Below are positions 11,518 through 21,400 of a stretch of 42,463 bases of DNA, piece by piece; the first letter of the stretch is position 1, and the number at the start of each line of letters is the position of its first letter. The notes under the pieces are model-generated. The model was not told the DNA's origin. It saw nothing but the letters and a program-made list of their open reading frames with translations, and did not search any database. Origin of the DNA: Ministeria vibrans ATCC 50519 (lineage: Eukaryota; Opisthokonta; Filasterea); NCBI GenBank assembly GCA_943704425.1, contig CALSCP010001078.1, positions 1 to 42,463 on the forward strand, written 5' to 3'. The position numbers and the translations under genes are program-made.

Positions 11518-11659
11518 ATGTCGGGACGAGGGGCGCCGAGGCATGACAAGGTCAAAAACAAAATGCCTGCGGCGGTGCAGATCACGGCGGAGCAGCTCAT
11601 CAAAGACGCTCGTGACCGCCAAGACCCGGTCATTACAGCGCCCAAGCAGGAGATTGCAG
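11518..11659 (+). CDS. Orphan first exon of Crooked-neck/Clf1 gene
   Basis: An ATG-initiated exon of 47 codons plus one base, ending at a GTACGC donor. Its product contains [17 protein letters not shown] and ends KQEIA, which matches the N-terminus of the spliceosomal HAT-repeat protein Crooked neck/Clf1 (CRNKL1) up to the usual start of its DEEELNDY segment. The rest of that protein, more than 600 residues of HAT repeats, is found nowhere downstream on this strand. The next coding exons belong to RPS13. The exon is therefore a gene fragment, either a true relic or one side of a bad join at the T run at 11782-11808. The predicted exon phase (1) does not splice in frame to the first visible RPS13 exon (needs phase 2), so a simple fusion transcript is unlikely. 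Confidence 0.75.
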
Positions 11660-11992
11660 GTACGCTTCCGCCCGTCCCGCCCCGTGCAGTGTTCTGTAGG
11701 TCTCTGTGGATCCTCTGCGCACTGCCACCATCCCATTCCGTCCTCTCCTCATCTTCATTTTTGAATTTTTCATTCTGACTCTTTTTTTTTTTTTTTTTTT
11801 TTTTTTTTGCAACGCCGACACTTTTCCCTCTCTGCGTCTCTCTCTCTTTGCTCTCTCTCTGTTGCGCACCCCTTGCTGCTCCCTATCACCCCAACGGTGG
11901 ACGCCGTCGACACGCGCGCGGTCTCCGTGCGCTCTCTCTCAGCTCACGTCGCACAGCCATCAGAGAAACGAATGCTGACTCCCTTCTCTCTC

Positions 11993-12031
<39 letters not shown>

Positions 12032-12113
12032 CCTCTCTCTCCCTCCCTCTCTCTTCATTGCCTCTCTTTCTCTCCGTCTTTCTCCCGTCGTTCCTCCCCC
12101 ATGACCATTACAG
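11660..12113. other. Gap between Clf1 exon and RPS13, low complexity
   Basis: About 450 bases that contain the start of a Clf1 intron, a 27-T homopolymer, and then CT-rich sequence with a (CA)n stretch. The RPS13 start exon (about eight codons, expected to read like MGRMHAPG) should lie here. The only plus-strand ATGs are at 11972 and 12101, and neither fits. The required exon is therefore absent. Confidence 0.75.
11782..11808. repeat. T27 homopolymer
   Basis: Uninterrupted run of 27 T on the plus strand, the longest homopolymer in the window. Sequence on its left belongs to a Clf1 gene and sequence on its right leads into RPS13. Confidence 0.95.
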
Positions 12114-12820
12114 AAAGGGTATTTCGCGCTCTAGCCAGCCCTACCGGTAAGACTCATTTCATTTTGCTTTTTTTTGTGCTCATTTTCCCTCTCTCTCCCT
12201 CCCTCTCCCTCTCTCTCTCTCTCTGTACAGCCGCTCAGTCCCGAGCTGGCAGAAGCTCACGGCCGATGAGGTCAAGGTATGTAGATTAGTTCAAAGCGAC
12301 CAACGTCAAACTATTTTACTCACAACTGTCTCTCTCTCTTTTTTTTTTCTCTTTCGCTTCGTTGTCACAGGAGAAGATCTTCAAGCTGGCCAAGAAGGGC
12401 TTGAAGCCTTCGCAGATTGGTGTCCTCCTCCGTGACGCTGACGGTGTCGGCAGCTCGCAACGACTCACCGGCAACACGATCCTTCGTGTGCTCAAGTCGA
12501 AGGGTAATTATATGATTCATGTCGTCGATAAAATCACGATAATGCTCTATGTTTTCTGACGTTGATCATCTCTTTTTCTCTTCCTCTATTACCTCTCAGG
12601 CCTTGCCCCTACCCTCCCCGAGGACCTGTACTGCCTGATCAAGAAGGCCGTCAACGTCCGCAAGCATCTCGAGCGTAACCGCAAGGACAAGGATGCCAAA
12701 TTCCGTCTCATTCTCATCGAGTCGCGTGTGCACCGTCTCGCCCGCTACTACAAGACGGTCCGCCTCCTGCCCCCCACGTGGAAGTACGAGTCCGCTACCG
12801 CGTCCGCCCTTGTGTCGTAA
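12114..12820 (+). CDS. RPS13: 40S ribosomal protein S13 (uS15), 5' exon missing
   Basis: Four exons: 12114-12146, 12231-12276, 12371-12503, 12600-12820; 143 codons visible, starting two bases into a codon. The product reads [20 protein letters not shown], then [56 protein letters not shown] and [17 protein letters not shown]. This is near-identical to animal and fungal RPS13 from residue 9 to the end (about 151 aa in full). It is a component of the small ribosomal subunit in the cytoplasm. The first ~8 codons, which should be joined through a phase-2 intron, cannot be found between here and the Clf1 exon. The stop is 64 bp from the monoamine oxidase stop on the other strand. Confidence 0.96.
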
Positions 12821-12884
12821 ATACAACCAAAAACCCCAAACCCCCTTGTCAAAAAATAATAACAATAATGCTGTGTCTGCTGGT

Positions 12885-14916
12885 TCATTTGAGCTTTCTG
12901 GTCAACGCAATCCAGGCTAGCACAGAGAGTGCTACAAGAGCCACAGAGGGGGTCACCAGAGTACTCCAGCGTGCCGTCACAGTCGCCCGACTGCTCCATT
13001 CAAACGCATTGTCGTTCTCATCGCCACTCACTCCACTAGAAAAAATAATTGTGAAAAATAATTATTGGGATTTAGTGTACACACACACACACACGAATAA
13101 TTATAAAATGTGTACTGGAGCACTTCGGCCGCACAGCGTTCCGCCGCCTCCAATGCGCCTTCCATATACCCAGTCCACTCACGCGCAGTCTCAGTGCCCG
13201 CAAAGCAGAGTACAGGAACGCTTTTCCTCTGACACATTTGACGGCCAACAGGCTTCCTTAGCACTAGTGAGCCCCGCTCAAAACTACCCGCCTGAAAAAC
13301 ATTGACGGGACAGCCACGAGACCACTGGTCCTCACTCCACTGCTTCTCATGGAACCGTACTACACACTCGGCACTCGCTTGAGCCCCAAACAGACGCTCA
13401 AGTGACGCACACACTGCACGCTGTCGCTCAACTGCACTCACTCGACTGATCTGCAAATACGCAGCAAAGTTTTAGTTAAGTAGCACAACCTGACAAGAAC
13501 AGACACGCTCACTAACAATCAATCGATTAATCAATCAAAAACACGCACTCAATCAATCACACTCAATCACTCACTATCAATTTTCCCACTCTTCCCTACT
13601 TGCACTGCCAAATCGCCCGTCACAAACCCCACAAGTGCCGTCACTCCTTCCGCTGCACTGCAATGGTCAAACACCGCAATCACCGGATGGGTAGGGGTTG
13701 CGTGTGTACACACGGCTTCGCCGGAAAATCCGTTTTCCCGCCAAAAAGCCGTTTCGTACTCACACACAAATTTGCTGTACGAGCCCATAAAAACACGTTG
13801 GGCCATCTGTTCGCGCTCAAAAGACAGCGCAGGCTCAAACGACACATGTTGCAAAAGAAGAGTTGGTGGCACGGCAAACACACAGGCGTGTGCGACCACA
13901 CAACCCCCATTGAGGCGCACGAGAGCCCGCTCTGTATCACTCTCGCTCCATTCCACACGCACCACTGGCGTGCTCAGTCGCACCGTGCACCGTCCCGACG
14001 CCTCCAGAAGTCGCACAAGCCCCCACGACAGCTGCTCTGCTCCACCCACAAAACGTGCGTGCTGCGCCGAGTTCTTCACTTCAAGAAGTTGCATCAGGCC
14101 GCCTGCAAGCAACATTACAAGTTTGCTTCTGAGACTGTGCTCTCTCAAGTGCCATTACCTGCGGCATGGACGTAGAACAGGAAGTAGAGGAGTGACAAGT
14201 CGGCAGACTGACAACCAAAGATCATGAGCACGGCAAGCTCGAGAGCCTCACGCGCGTCCGAAGTGTACAGATTCGCAGCGGCCCACGACGCAACGGTTTG
14301 TGCGTCAAACTCGGCGGCGCGAGGACACTTGCGCGGATGGTCAAGAGGCACCGTCCGTGCCAACGCATCAAACCGGTCAATCATGCAAAACTGCAGCTCG
14401 AGCAGCGCAAACAGAGACATTTTCGGAATGGTGCCGCTGTAGGTGCGAAGCGCACTGCCGTCGTCCAAAATCTTCTTTCCTTCGTCCCACTGCGCCTCTT
14501 GCTGCACTCCGAGTCGCTCGGCCAGCTTCACAAGTCGCTGTTGAGTCGGACCAACCCACATGCCCCCCAGGTCGATCGGAGGATGCTCGGCAGAGCTCAG
14601 TGTGTGTGTGCGACCTGAGAAGAAGATTGTTGATGTTTCGCAAAAACGCAGTTGGGAGGGTTGTTTTGGGCAGAGAAACGGGAGGGGGGGGGGAGGAGGG
14701 GAGTTGCGTTCACGGGGAATGGGCCCTGGCGACGCTACAAGGCGACACACAGCCTGGTAGGGCGCAGGAGTCTCTCCGCCCTTCTTGTTTACCTCCGACC
14801 CGCTCGCGCGCCTCCAGCAGAATCACACTCTTGTTGGCCTCAACAAGATGCAACGCTGTCGCAAGACCAGACAGGCCGCCGCCAACAACAGCGACATCGT
14901 ACGTTTCGGAACTCAT
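12885..14916 (-). CDS. Monoamine oxidase, outer-mitochondrial type
   Basis: Five exons, 522 aa: 14916-14793, 14614-14159, 14102-13600, 13450-13116, 13035-12885. The dinucleotide-binding motif VVGGGLSGLATALHL is at the N-terminus, followed by EARERVGGRT across the first intron. WVGPTQQRL and GGLMQLLEVKNSAQHARFVGG are flavin amine-oxidase blocks. The covalent-FAD site region reads SRGC with the Cys at residue 408, against 406 in human MAO-A. It is followed by FAGTETAREWTGYMEGALEA. The last exon ends with a hydrophobic stretch (VALVALSVLAWIAL) and a short basic tail, like the C-terminal anchor that fixes MAO in the outer mitochondrial membrane. The enzyme oxidatively deaminates amines, giving aldehyde, ammonia and H2O2; substrate choice cannot be read from sequence. 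The start is 82 bp from that of transportin-3. Confidence 0.93.
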
Positions 14917-14998
14917 TTCGATTTTTAAAGTGAAAAAAGAAAGCTGATCATTTTTTCAAAAAAAAAAAATCAATCGTTTTGTTCTTTCTCATCTCTCC

Positions 14999-17900
14999 AT
15001 GACGGAAACGGTCGAGTCGGTGCTTGCGTTGATCGAGCAGTTCTACACGTCGCAGACGACGCCCGAGGAGGTGCGTCGGGCGACCAACGAACGGCTGGAG
15101 GCGTTTCAGCGCAGCGTCGAAGCCTGGACCATCAGCGATACGATTCTGCATCAACACGCGCTGGGGAACACGCCGCTGTCGTTTGCCGCACAAACCATCC
15201 GCAATAAGATCCAGCGCGACTTCCACGAGGTCCCTGACGCACAGCGGATCGACCTGCTGTCGTCGCTTCTCGAGCATCTCCGCATCTTCGGACGCGTCGA
15301 TCGGCCGGCCGGGTTTGAAAAGCACGCGCGCCACATTGCGCTGGCCGTCGCCGACCTCGCCGTCTACATGGAGGTCTGGGACGACCCTGTCGCCTACCTT
15401 GTCGAGCACACCGTCGGCGCGCAGCTCACCAACGTCAACAGCGCGCCAGGACTGCTCGAGGTGCTGCGTCTGCTGCCCGAAGAGATCTCCAACGAACGCC
15501 TCAACGTCACCAAGGTCCGTCGCATTGCCGTGTCCGCGTCGACCAGCCGCCACGGCAACGCCATCCTCTCCCTCTTTGAGGCGCTCCTTGCCGCCGACGC
15601 CAACTCGGGTGCCCTCCGTGACCTCATTTTGCGCGCGCTCGCCTCCTGGATTGAGTTTGGCAAGTTTGACACGGTCACGCTGGCGGCGTCGCCCTTGCTC
15701 GCTCTCATGTTCGAGTCGCTCGCAGTCGACAAGCTTTTTGACTATGCCGTCGACTGCATCATTTCGGCGGTGTACCTGGCCGAGGGCGACTACGACGACG
15801 ACGGCGAACAGCGCGCCGAGCTGCGCAACGCACTGTTGCCACCCATCATGCAACTGCGCAGCAGCTACAGCGATGCTCAGCAGCGCGACGACACCAACGT
15901 GTGCCGTGGCATTGCAAAAATCTTCACGGAACTCGGCCTGGTGAATGTGGACGCCATCATTAGCTTTGCGCACGAGAGTGCGCCACTGCAGGACATCTTT
16001 GACGCTGTCCTCTTCTGCTTCCAGCACCCCGAGCCGGAGGTCGCCGACTACACCATTATCTTCTGGGGCCGCTTTGTCGACCAGGTGCTGGACCTGGCGG
16101 CATGCAGTGGCAGTAATGGGATTGCGCACGTCGAGGCGCACCTGTACGCTCTCTTTGACTGCGCCTGTGGCCATCTGGTGCCGAGCGAGGACGTTGACAT
16201 TGACGATCATGCCGAGCTGTTTAACAGCGAGGCGTCCGATTTGCGTGAGGAGTGCATTCGTTTGGTGGGTGAGCTTGCAACCGCACTGGGTTCCGAACAA
16301 TGTCTTCAGCGCATTGTGACGTCGCTCCTGCTGGCCATGGGCGCCACAGCCGACGAGGCCGCGGGTGCTCTGGCGTCGGGCTCTGTCTCCCTTGCCCCCG
16401 AGCACCTCCAAGAGCGGGTGTCGTGGCGTTTCTTGATGGGCATTTTTGAAGCTGTTGGTGCCGTGGGTCTCAAGTGTCCTCGTGGCACCACCATCCACTC
16501 TGCGTCTTTCCTGGTGCCCTTGCTCCCTCCCGCCTCTGCCCAAGGGCCCCTTGGCTCGATTCCTGTGCGTCGTGCGCTCCTTCGCTGCATCGAATCGTTT
16601 GCGTGGTGGGCCGCAGAGTGTTCTGGGGATAGCACCAGCTCGGCGTCTGCGTCGCTTGCCGCCTCGCGTGCCCTTGGCGGTGGCAATGTGCCCTCCGAGG
16701 AGGGTGGGCAGCTCATGGAGGCCTTTATTGCGCACGCCATCGAGGCGCTCTGGTCCTCCGCCTCATTTTTGCACTCGAGCGCAGCGCGTGCCATCAAACG
16801 ACTTGCAGCTGAAGCGCCGCGCAGACTGGTCCCGCGTGTCGGTGACCTCATCAACGTGGTGCACGGGTGGGACGCTGAGCAGCTCGCCCAGCGTGCCGCC
16901 GTGATGCTTGTCGAGGCAGCAGCCAAGACCGCCTTCACCATGGATTCTAACGCACTTGCACAGGTCGTCGAGGCTCTGTGTGCGCCTATTCTTGCGCGCG
17001 TTAGTGTTCTTTGCACCCAACTTGACCCCAGCGCATCATGTACACCATCAGCCACCACGGGTCAATCTGATGTGATTGACCTGACCCAACAGACTCTGTC
17101 ACGTCCCGATTTTCTCTATCTCATGGACCGTCTGTGCGCCATCTTCCGCGACACAACTCCCCCACTGGAACCGGGCGAAGTGGCCCCCTCCACCAACGGT
17201 ATTGCCGAGTCCCCGTGTCTTCCTGCCTTCCGCTCTACCTGGCCCGTCCTGCTGCGCGTCCTTCAGCTGCGCAGTGACGTCGACACTGCCGAAAGTGTCT
17301 GTCGCGTCTTCAAGCACGGTTTGCGCTGCGTGGGCGCTGCAGGACTCGACCTGCTCTCCGACGCTGCGCCCGTCATTGCTCATCTATTCCCCCAGCGTCT
17401 TCACTCGTGCTTTCTCTACCTTGCCAGCATTTTTGTCGATGTCTTTGGCCCATTCAATGAGTGCTCGGGCGGTCTGCTCGACCTCTGGACCCAACTCTGT
17501 CAGGTTGCAGCCACGCGCATTACCACTGAGCAGCAGATGCAGCAACAACCCGATCTTGTCGAAGATTTTTTTGGTCTGTCGCGTCGCGTTCTCGACCGTA
17601 TCTCTCCGTCACTTCTTGACATTCCGGCGACGCACAACGCAGTGCAAGTGGCGAGTCGTGCGCTTGCTGTCAGCAATCGCGAGGCCAGTCGTGCTGTCAT
17701 GTCTTTCCTAGTGCGCTGCACCGAACTCGGTCCGCTCGTGCTCCACCACGGACCCCTCATGACCCGCGCTCTTGTCGCTGGTGCCCTTGGCATTGCCCCG
17801 CCCTCGGCTAGACTGCCTGTTGCCGAAGTACGCAATTTTTTTACAAGTTTTTTCATCACCCTAAATTAATGTCAAAGTGGAACCCTAAATTTAATGTCAA

Positions 17901-18213
17901 AGTGGAACCCTGCCTCGACGATGTTAAATTGACATATCCACCTTGCACAATCAATATCATATTATTTTTATTATTAACAACACAACAATAATATTAAAAT
18001 AATAATAATAATTATTCATTTTATTCATTTTATTAATTTTATTCATTTTAGGTACTGTACGAAATGAGCCGGCGTTGTCCCGATGCGAGTGCCTTCCCTC
18101 TGTGGCTCTCGCAGGTCCTCCACCCCCTTCCACAGCCCGTTCGCGACGCATTCGTCAAACAATTCCAACAGTACATCAACACAAATCTTACGCCGAACGC
18201 TATCGACTCCTAA
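14999..18213 (+). CDS. Transportin-3/Mtr10-like importin-beta
   Basis: Two exons, 996 aa: 14999-17827 and 18052-18213, with a 224-bp intron. The N-terminus shows the importin-beta-like layout with FQRSVEAWTISDTILHQ and SFAAQTIRNKIQRDF. Further matches to transportin-3 are VLRLLPEEISNERL, PDFLYLMDRLCAIFRDTTPP, HSCFLYLASIFVDVFG and the terminal VAEVLYEMSRRCPDASAFP block formed across the intron. Helical HEAT repeats fill the protein; length fits the family (about 920-970). Transportin-3 and Mtr10 carry SR and other RNA-binding proteins into the nucleus under Ran-GTP control. The gene is GC-rich, so long open frames appear antisense to it, but these are shadows. Confidence 0.93.
17858..17906. 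repeat. Short tandem repeat in transportin-3 intron
   Basis: Two adjacent copies, 24 and 25 bases, of ACCCTAAATT(T)AATGTCAAAGTGGA, differing by one inserted T. The second copy is followed by a third, degraded partial copy around 17920-17935. The array lies just inside the only intron of transportin-3, whose remaining sequence is AT-rich. Confidence 0.8.
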
Positions 18214-18444
18214 TTCTTATGGTGTGTGTGTGTGTTTAGGACTGGAAATTTCCATGTAGCAAGCGACCTTTTGGAGCAATTGAGATCGAGCCTGGACTCA
18301 AACACACTCGTTTCATTGTTGCAGAGTCTTCAGATTTGAAGAAAGACACAACAAAACGAAAATGAGGAAGAAAAGAGAGTAGATTGTAAAGAGAATTATT
18401 ATACAAGCGGAAAAAAATTGAAGAAACAATAATATAAAAATTAA

Positions 18445-21400
18445 TTATGTTTTCTGGCACTGGGTCTCGTATAACAATTCCAGCTGAGCAAGAAGAACAG
18501 CGGCACTTGGGCGCAAGAGACGGAGTTCGGCCATGAGCGACTTGCTGAGGGCAACAAGGGAGGCCGGGACACGGGCAGCGTGGGCGTCGGACCAGGAGAC
18601 GCGGGCGCCGTCGAGACAGACCTTGCGGACGATGGCCAGGTCGCTGAGGCCCGCAAAGGGCACTTGGCCTGTGCTCATTTCCCAAAGAATGACGCCCACG
18701 GAGAAGCAGTCGGCGAGTGGGCCGATGGGCTCATGCGTGTCGTCGTTGTCGTCGTCGCCGTCGTCGTCGTGTGCGCCGCCGAGACACTCCGGCGAGGCCC
18801 AGTTGACGGTGGAGGTAGTGCCAGGATGAGCGACCGCGCGGACGCCGACAAATGCTCCCGGAGACGGCTCACTGCTGTGGTGGTGGTGGTGATGGTCAGT
18901 AAGGAGGGAGTGAGCTTGGACCATGCCAAAGTCGGCAATCTTGGCGTTGTCGTCCTCGTCGACGTATATGCTGGTCGGCGTGAGATGGCCGTGCACGACG
19001 GGAACAGGGCGCTCGTGGAGGTAGAGAAGGCCGCGCGCAATGCCAATGGCGAGCGCAAGAAGACGTTCGAGGGGCAGCAGGTCGTCTGCGCTCGCAGCAA
19101 CACCGCGGCGAAGTGGAGTAAGTACGGGCGACTCGATGCGACCGTCGGGGAGGCGACGCGACGGAGAGGGCGACTGATCATGAAGTGGTGTGGTGGGGCG
19201 ACTTTGGGACGAGGGGTGCACTATGCTCCAGAGGGAACGACCGCCATACTCGACGACAATCAGGATACTCTTGGGACGCTCAAGAAAGCCCAGCACAAGA
19301 ACAATGTTGGGATGTTGCAGCTGACGCAGTTGCTCCATCTCAGCGGAAAATTCAGCAATGCGACCCCGCTGCGGATTGACGGCCGTCTTGACTGCGACGG
19401 GGACCGTGCCCGCCCACAGCGCTCGATGGACCACACCAAATCGACCGATGCCAAGATAGGAGGCGTCGCTTGAGTGGAGTGGGATCAGCTGGTCCGGATC
19501 AATGTCGCCGTACTGGACGGGACGTGAGAGGCGAGCGGTGAGCGGAGAGCGGAGCTTGCGACGCAACTGGGGACTTGCGTTGAGCACAAGACCGTTGGAG
19601 GGGGCCTTGTGGGTGGGCGGTGGTGACGCGAGCGTGTTAGAGTTCGCGGTGGTTTCAGGGTTGTACATGAGGCCCGCTTGAGCAAGAAGGACTATCGAGC
19701 TGGGAGGGGAAGCAGACGACTCGACGCAGGTGGTGGCGATGGTAGAGGTGGCTGCTGCTTTTGCTGATGCTAAGGAGTGGCGCTCTTCGAGCGGAGAGAG
19801 CGCTGTCGTGCTTGTGGTAGGTTTCGCAGTGGGCTTTGATGGGGTGTTTTTGATGGGCTGTGGCTGGCCAAGAAGACGGGTGGAGAGTGCTGGGTCGGTC
19901 TGAATGATGGAGATGATCTCGAGGACATTGACATCGGGGGGCAAAAGAATTCCATCAATGGGGCAGGAGAAGGTGCATGCGCGGCCCGACGCTGCTGCTG
20001 CTGGTGAGAGTTGTGTGGAGAAGCACTCGAAGCAGACGGAGTGGCCACAGGTAAGACCAATGGAGTCGCCACATTCCTTCTGACACACAGCACAGACAAT
20101 ATCATTGAATTGGCTCTGAACCCACGTGGCCGAAAGGGCATTGGCATTGAACGTCTCGCCCAGTGAGCCTGAGCCTCCGGTAGCACGCACACGTGCCGTG
20201 CTGCGCTCACGGGGCACAGCACCACGGGGCACACCCTCGCTCGTGTAGTAGTCATAGTCATCATCGTCGTAGTCGTCACCAGAGTCGTCATCGGACGAGG
20301 ATGACTCCAACTCACCCGCACCCGCCCCACGAAGGTAGTCCGTGAGAAAGGCATCGTCTTCATTCTCATCATCCAGATCAATAGCAGTCGCAAAATCTGT
20401 TGTTGTTGTGGTGGTGGTGGTGGTGGTGGGGGTTTTACTTGTGCTTGTGGTTGCGGCTGCTGAGTCGGCGAATGCAGCTGGTGGTGCCCTGATAGAAGAG
20501 GAGGACAAAACACTCGCGTTCGGTAAATATGTATCCTCTTCCTGTTCCTCCAAATCATCTGTGTCGTCGTCGGGTGCGGGCACTTGAATATAGGCTACGG
20601 GTTGGAAGGTGCCCTTGCGGACGACAGTGGAGGTGGACGAGAAGGAGGAAAAGAGACTCGATTTCTTGGAGGCCAAACAGGGTTTGGTGGTGCGATTATC
20701 GTCGGTGCGCGTGAGCTCAAAGGCTGCACGAGTTGACGTGGGGGAAAGAAGCAGTGATGCTTGTGAGTCATCGGTAAAGTTGAAGTTGTTGAGATGGTTG
20801 AGAGGAGCCGGAACCGTGGAGGCAGGAGGAGGAGTTGTGGTGGTGGTGACCTCGAGTGTGACCGAGGGAGGTGCAAGACGAGTGGGAGTGGGCGCGGGCA
20901 GGTCGACGGAGGAAGAAAGATGAGGAGGACTCGACGGAGCTTGGGAGTTCTTCTTCTTTGCAGCGGCGTTGGACGGAAGTGGCGGTAAAATGCGCCGACG
21001 GCGTTTGGTGGTGGAAGAGCTGGTGGTGTCTGTGACGACGGAACCCGATGCCAGTGATGAGACTGCAGTGGTGGTAGTGGCTGTGCCAGTGCCCGCGCTC
21101 TGATTGTCCTTGTCGGTGTCAACCGAGGACTGTAAGGGCGCTGGCTTAGCGACTGACGATGTTGTCGCTATTGCCGTTGTTGCGTCTGCAGTACTGGCGC
21201 GACTATCGGTGGCGGAACTGGCGCGACTGCCAGTGGTGTGTTTGGGGATGATGGCGGCGGGCGGGGCGGTACGGACGGGTGGATAGGCCTGAGAGACGTA
21301 GAAGAGAGGACGCGTTGTTGGGTCTTGGGCAAGGTGGTAGAAGCCTGAGGAGGCCATGGCGACGCTGTGACGACGGCGCCGTTGAGCGCTCTCAGTGGTT

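Noticed and set aside
11518-12820. A fused Clf1-RPS13 protein
   Set aside because: The Clf1 exon ends in phase 1, while the first visible RPS13 exon needs two preceding bases; no linking exon was found.
14948-16735. A 595-codon open frame antisense to transportin-3
   Set aside because: It is the shadow of a GC-rich coding exon. The sense frame is full-length transportin-3, and the antisense product is low-complexity Arg/Gly/Val-rich with no domain.
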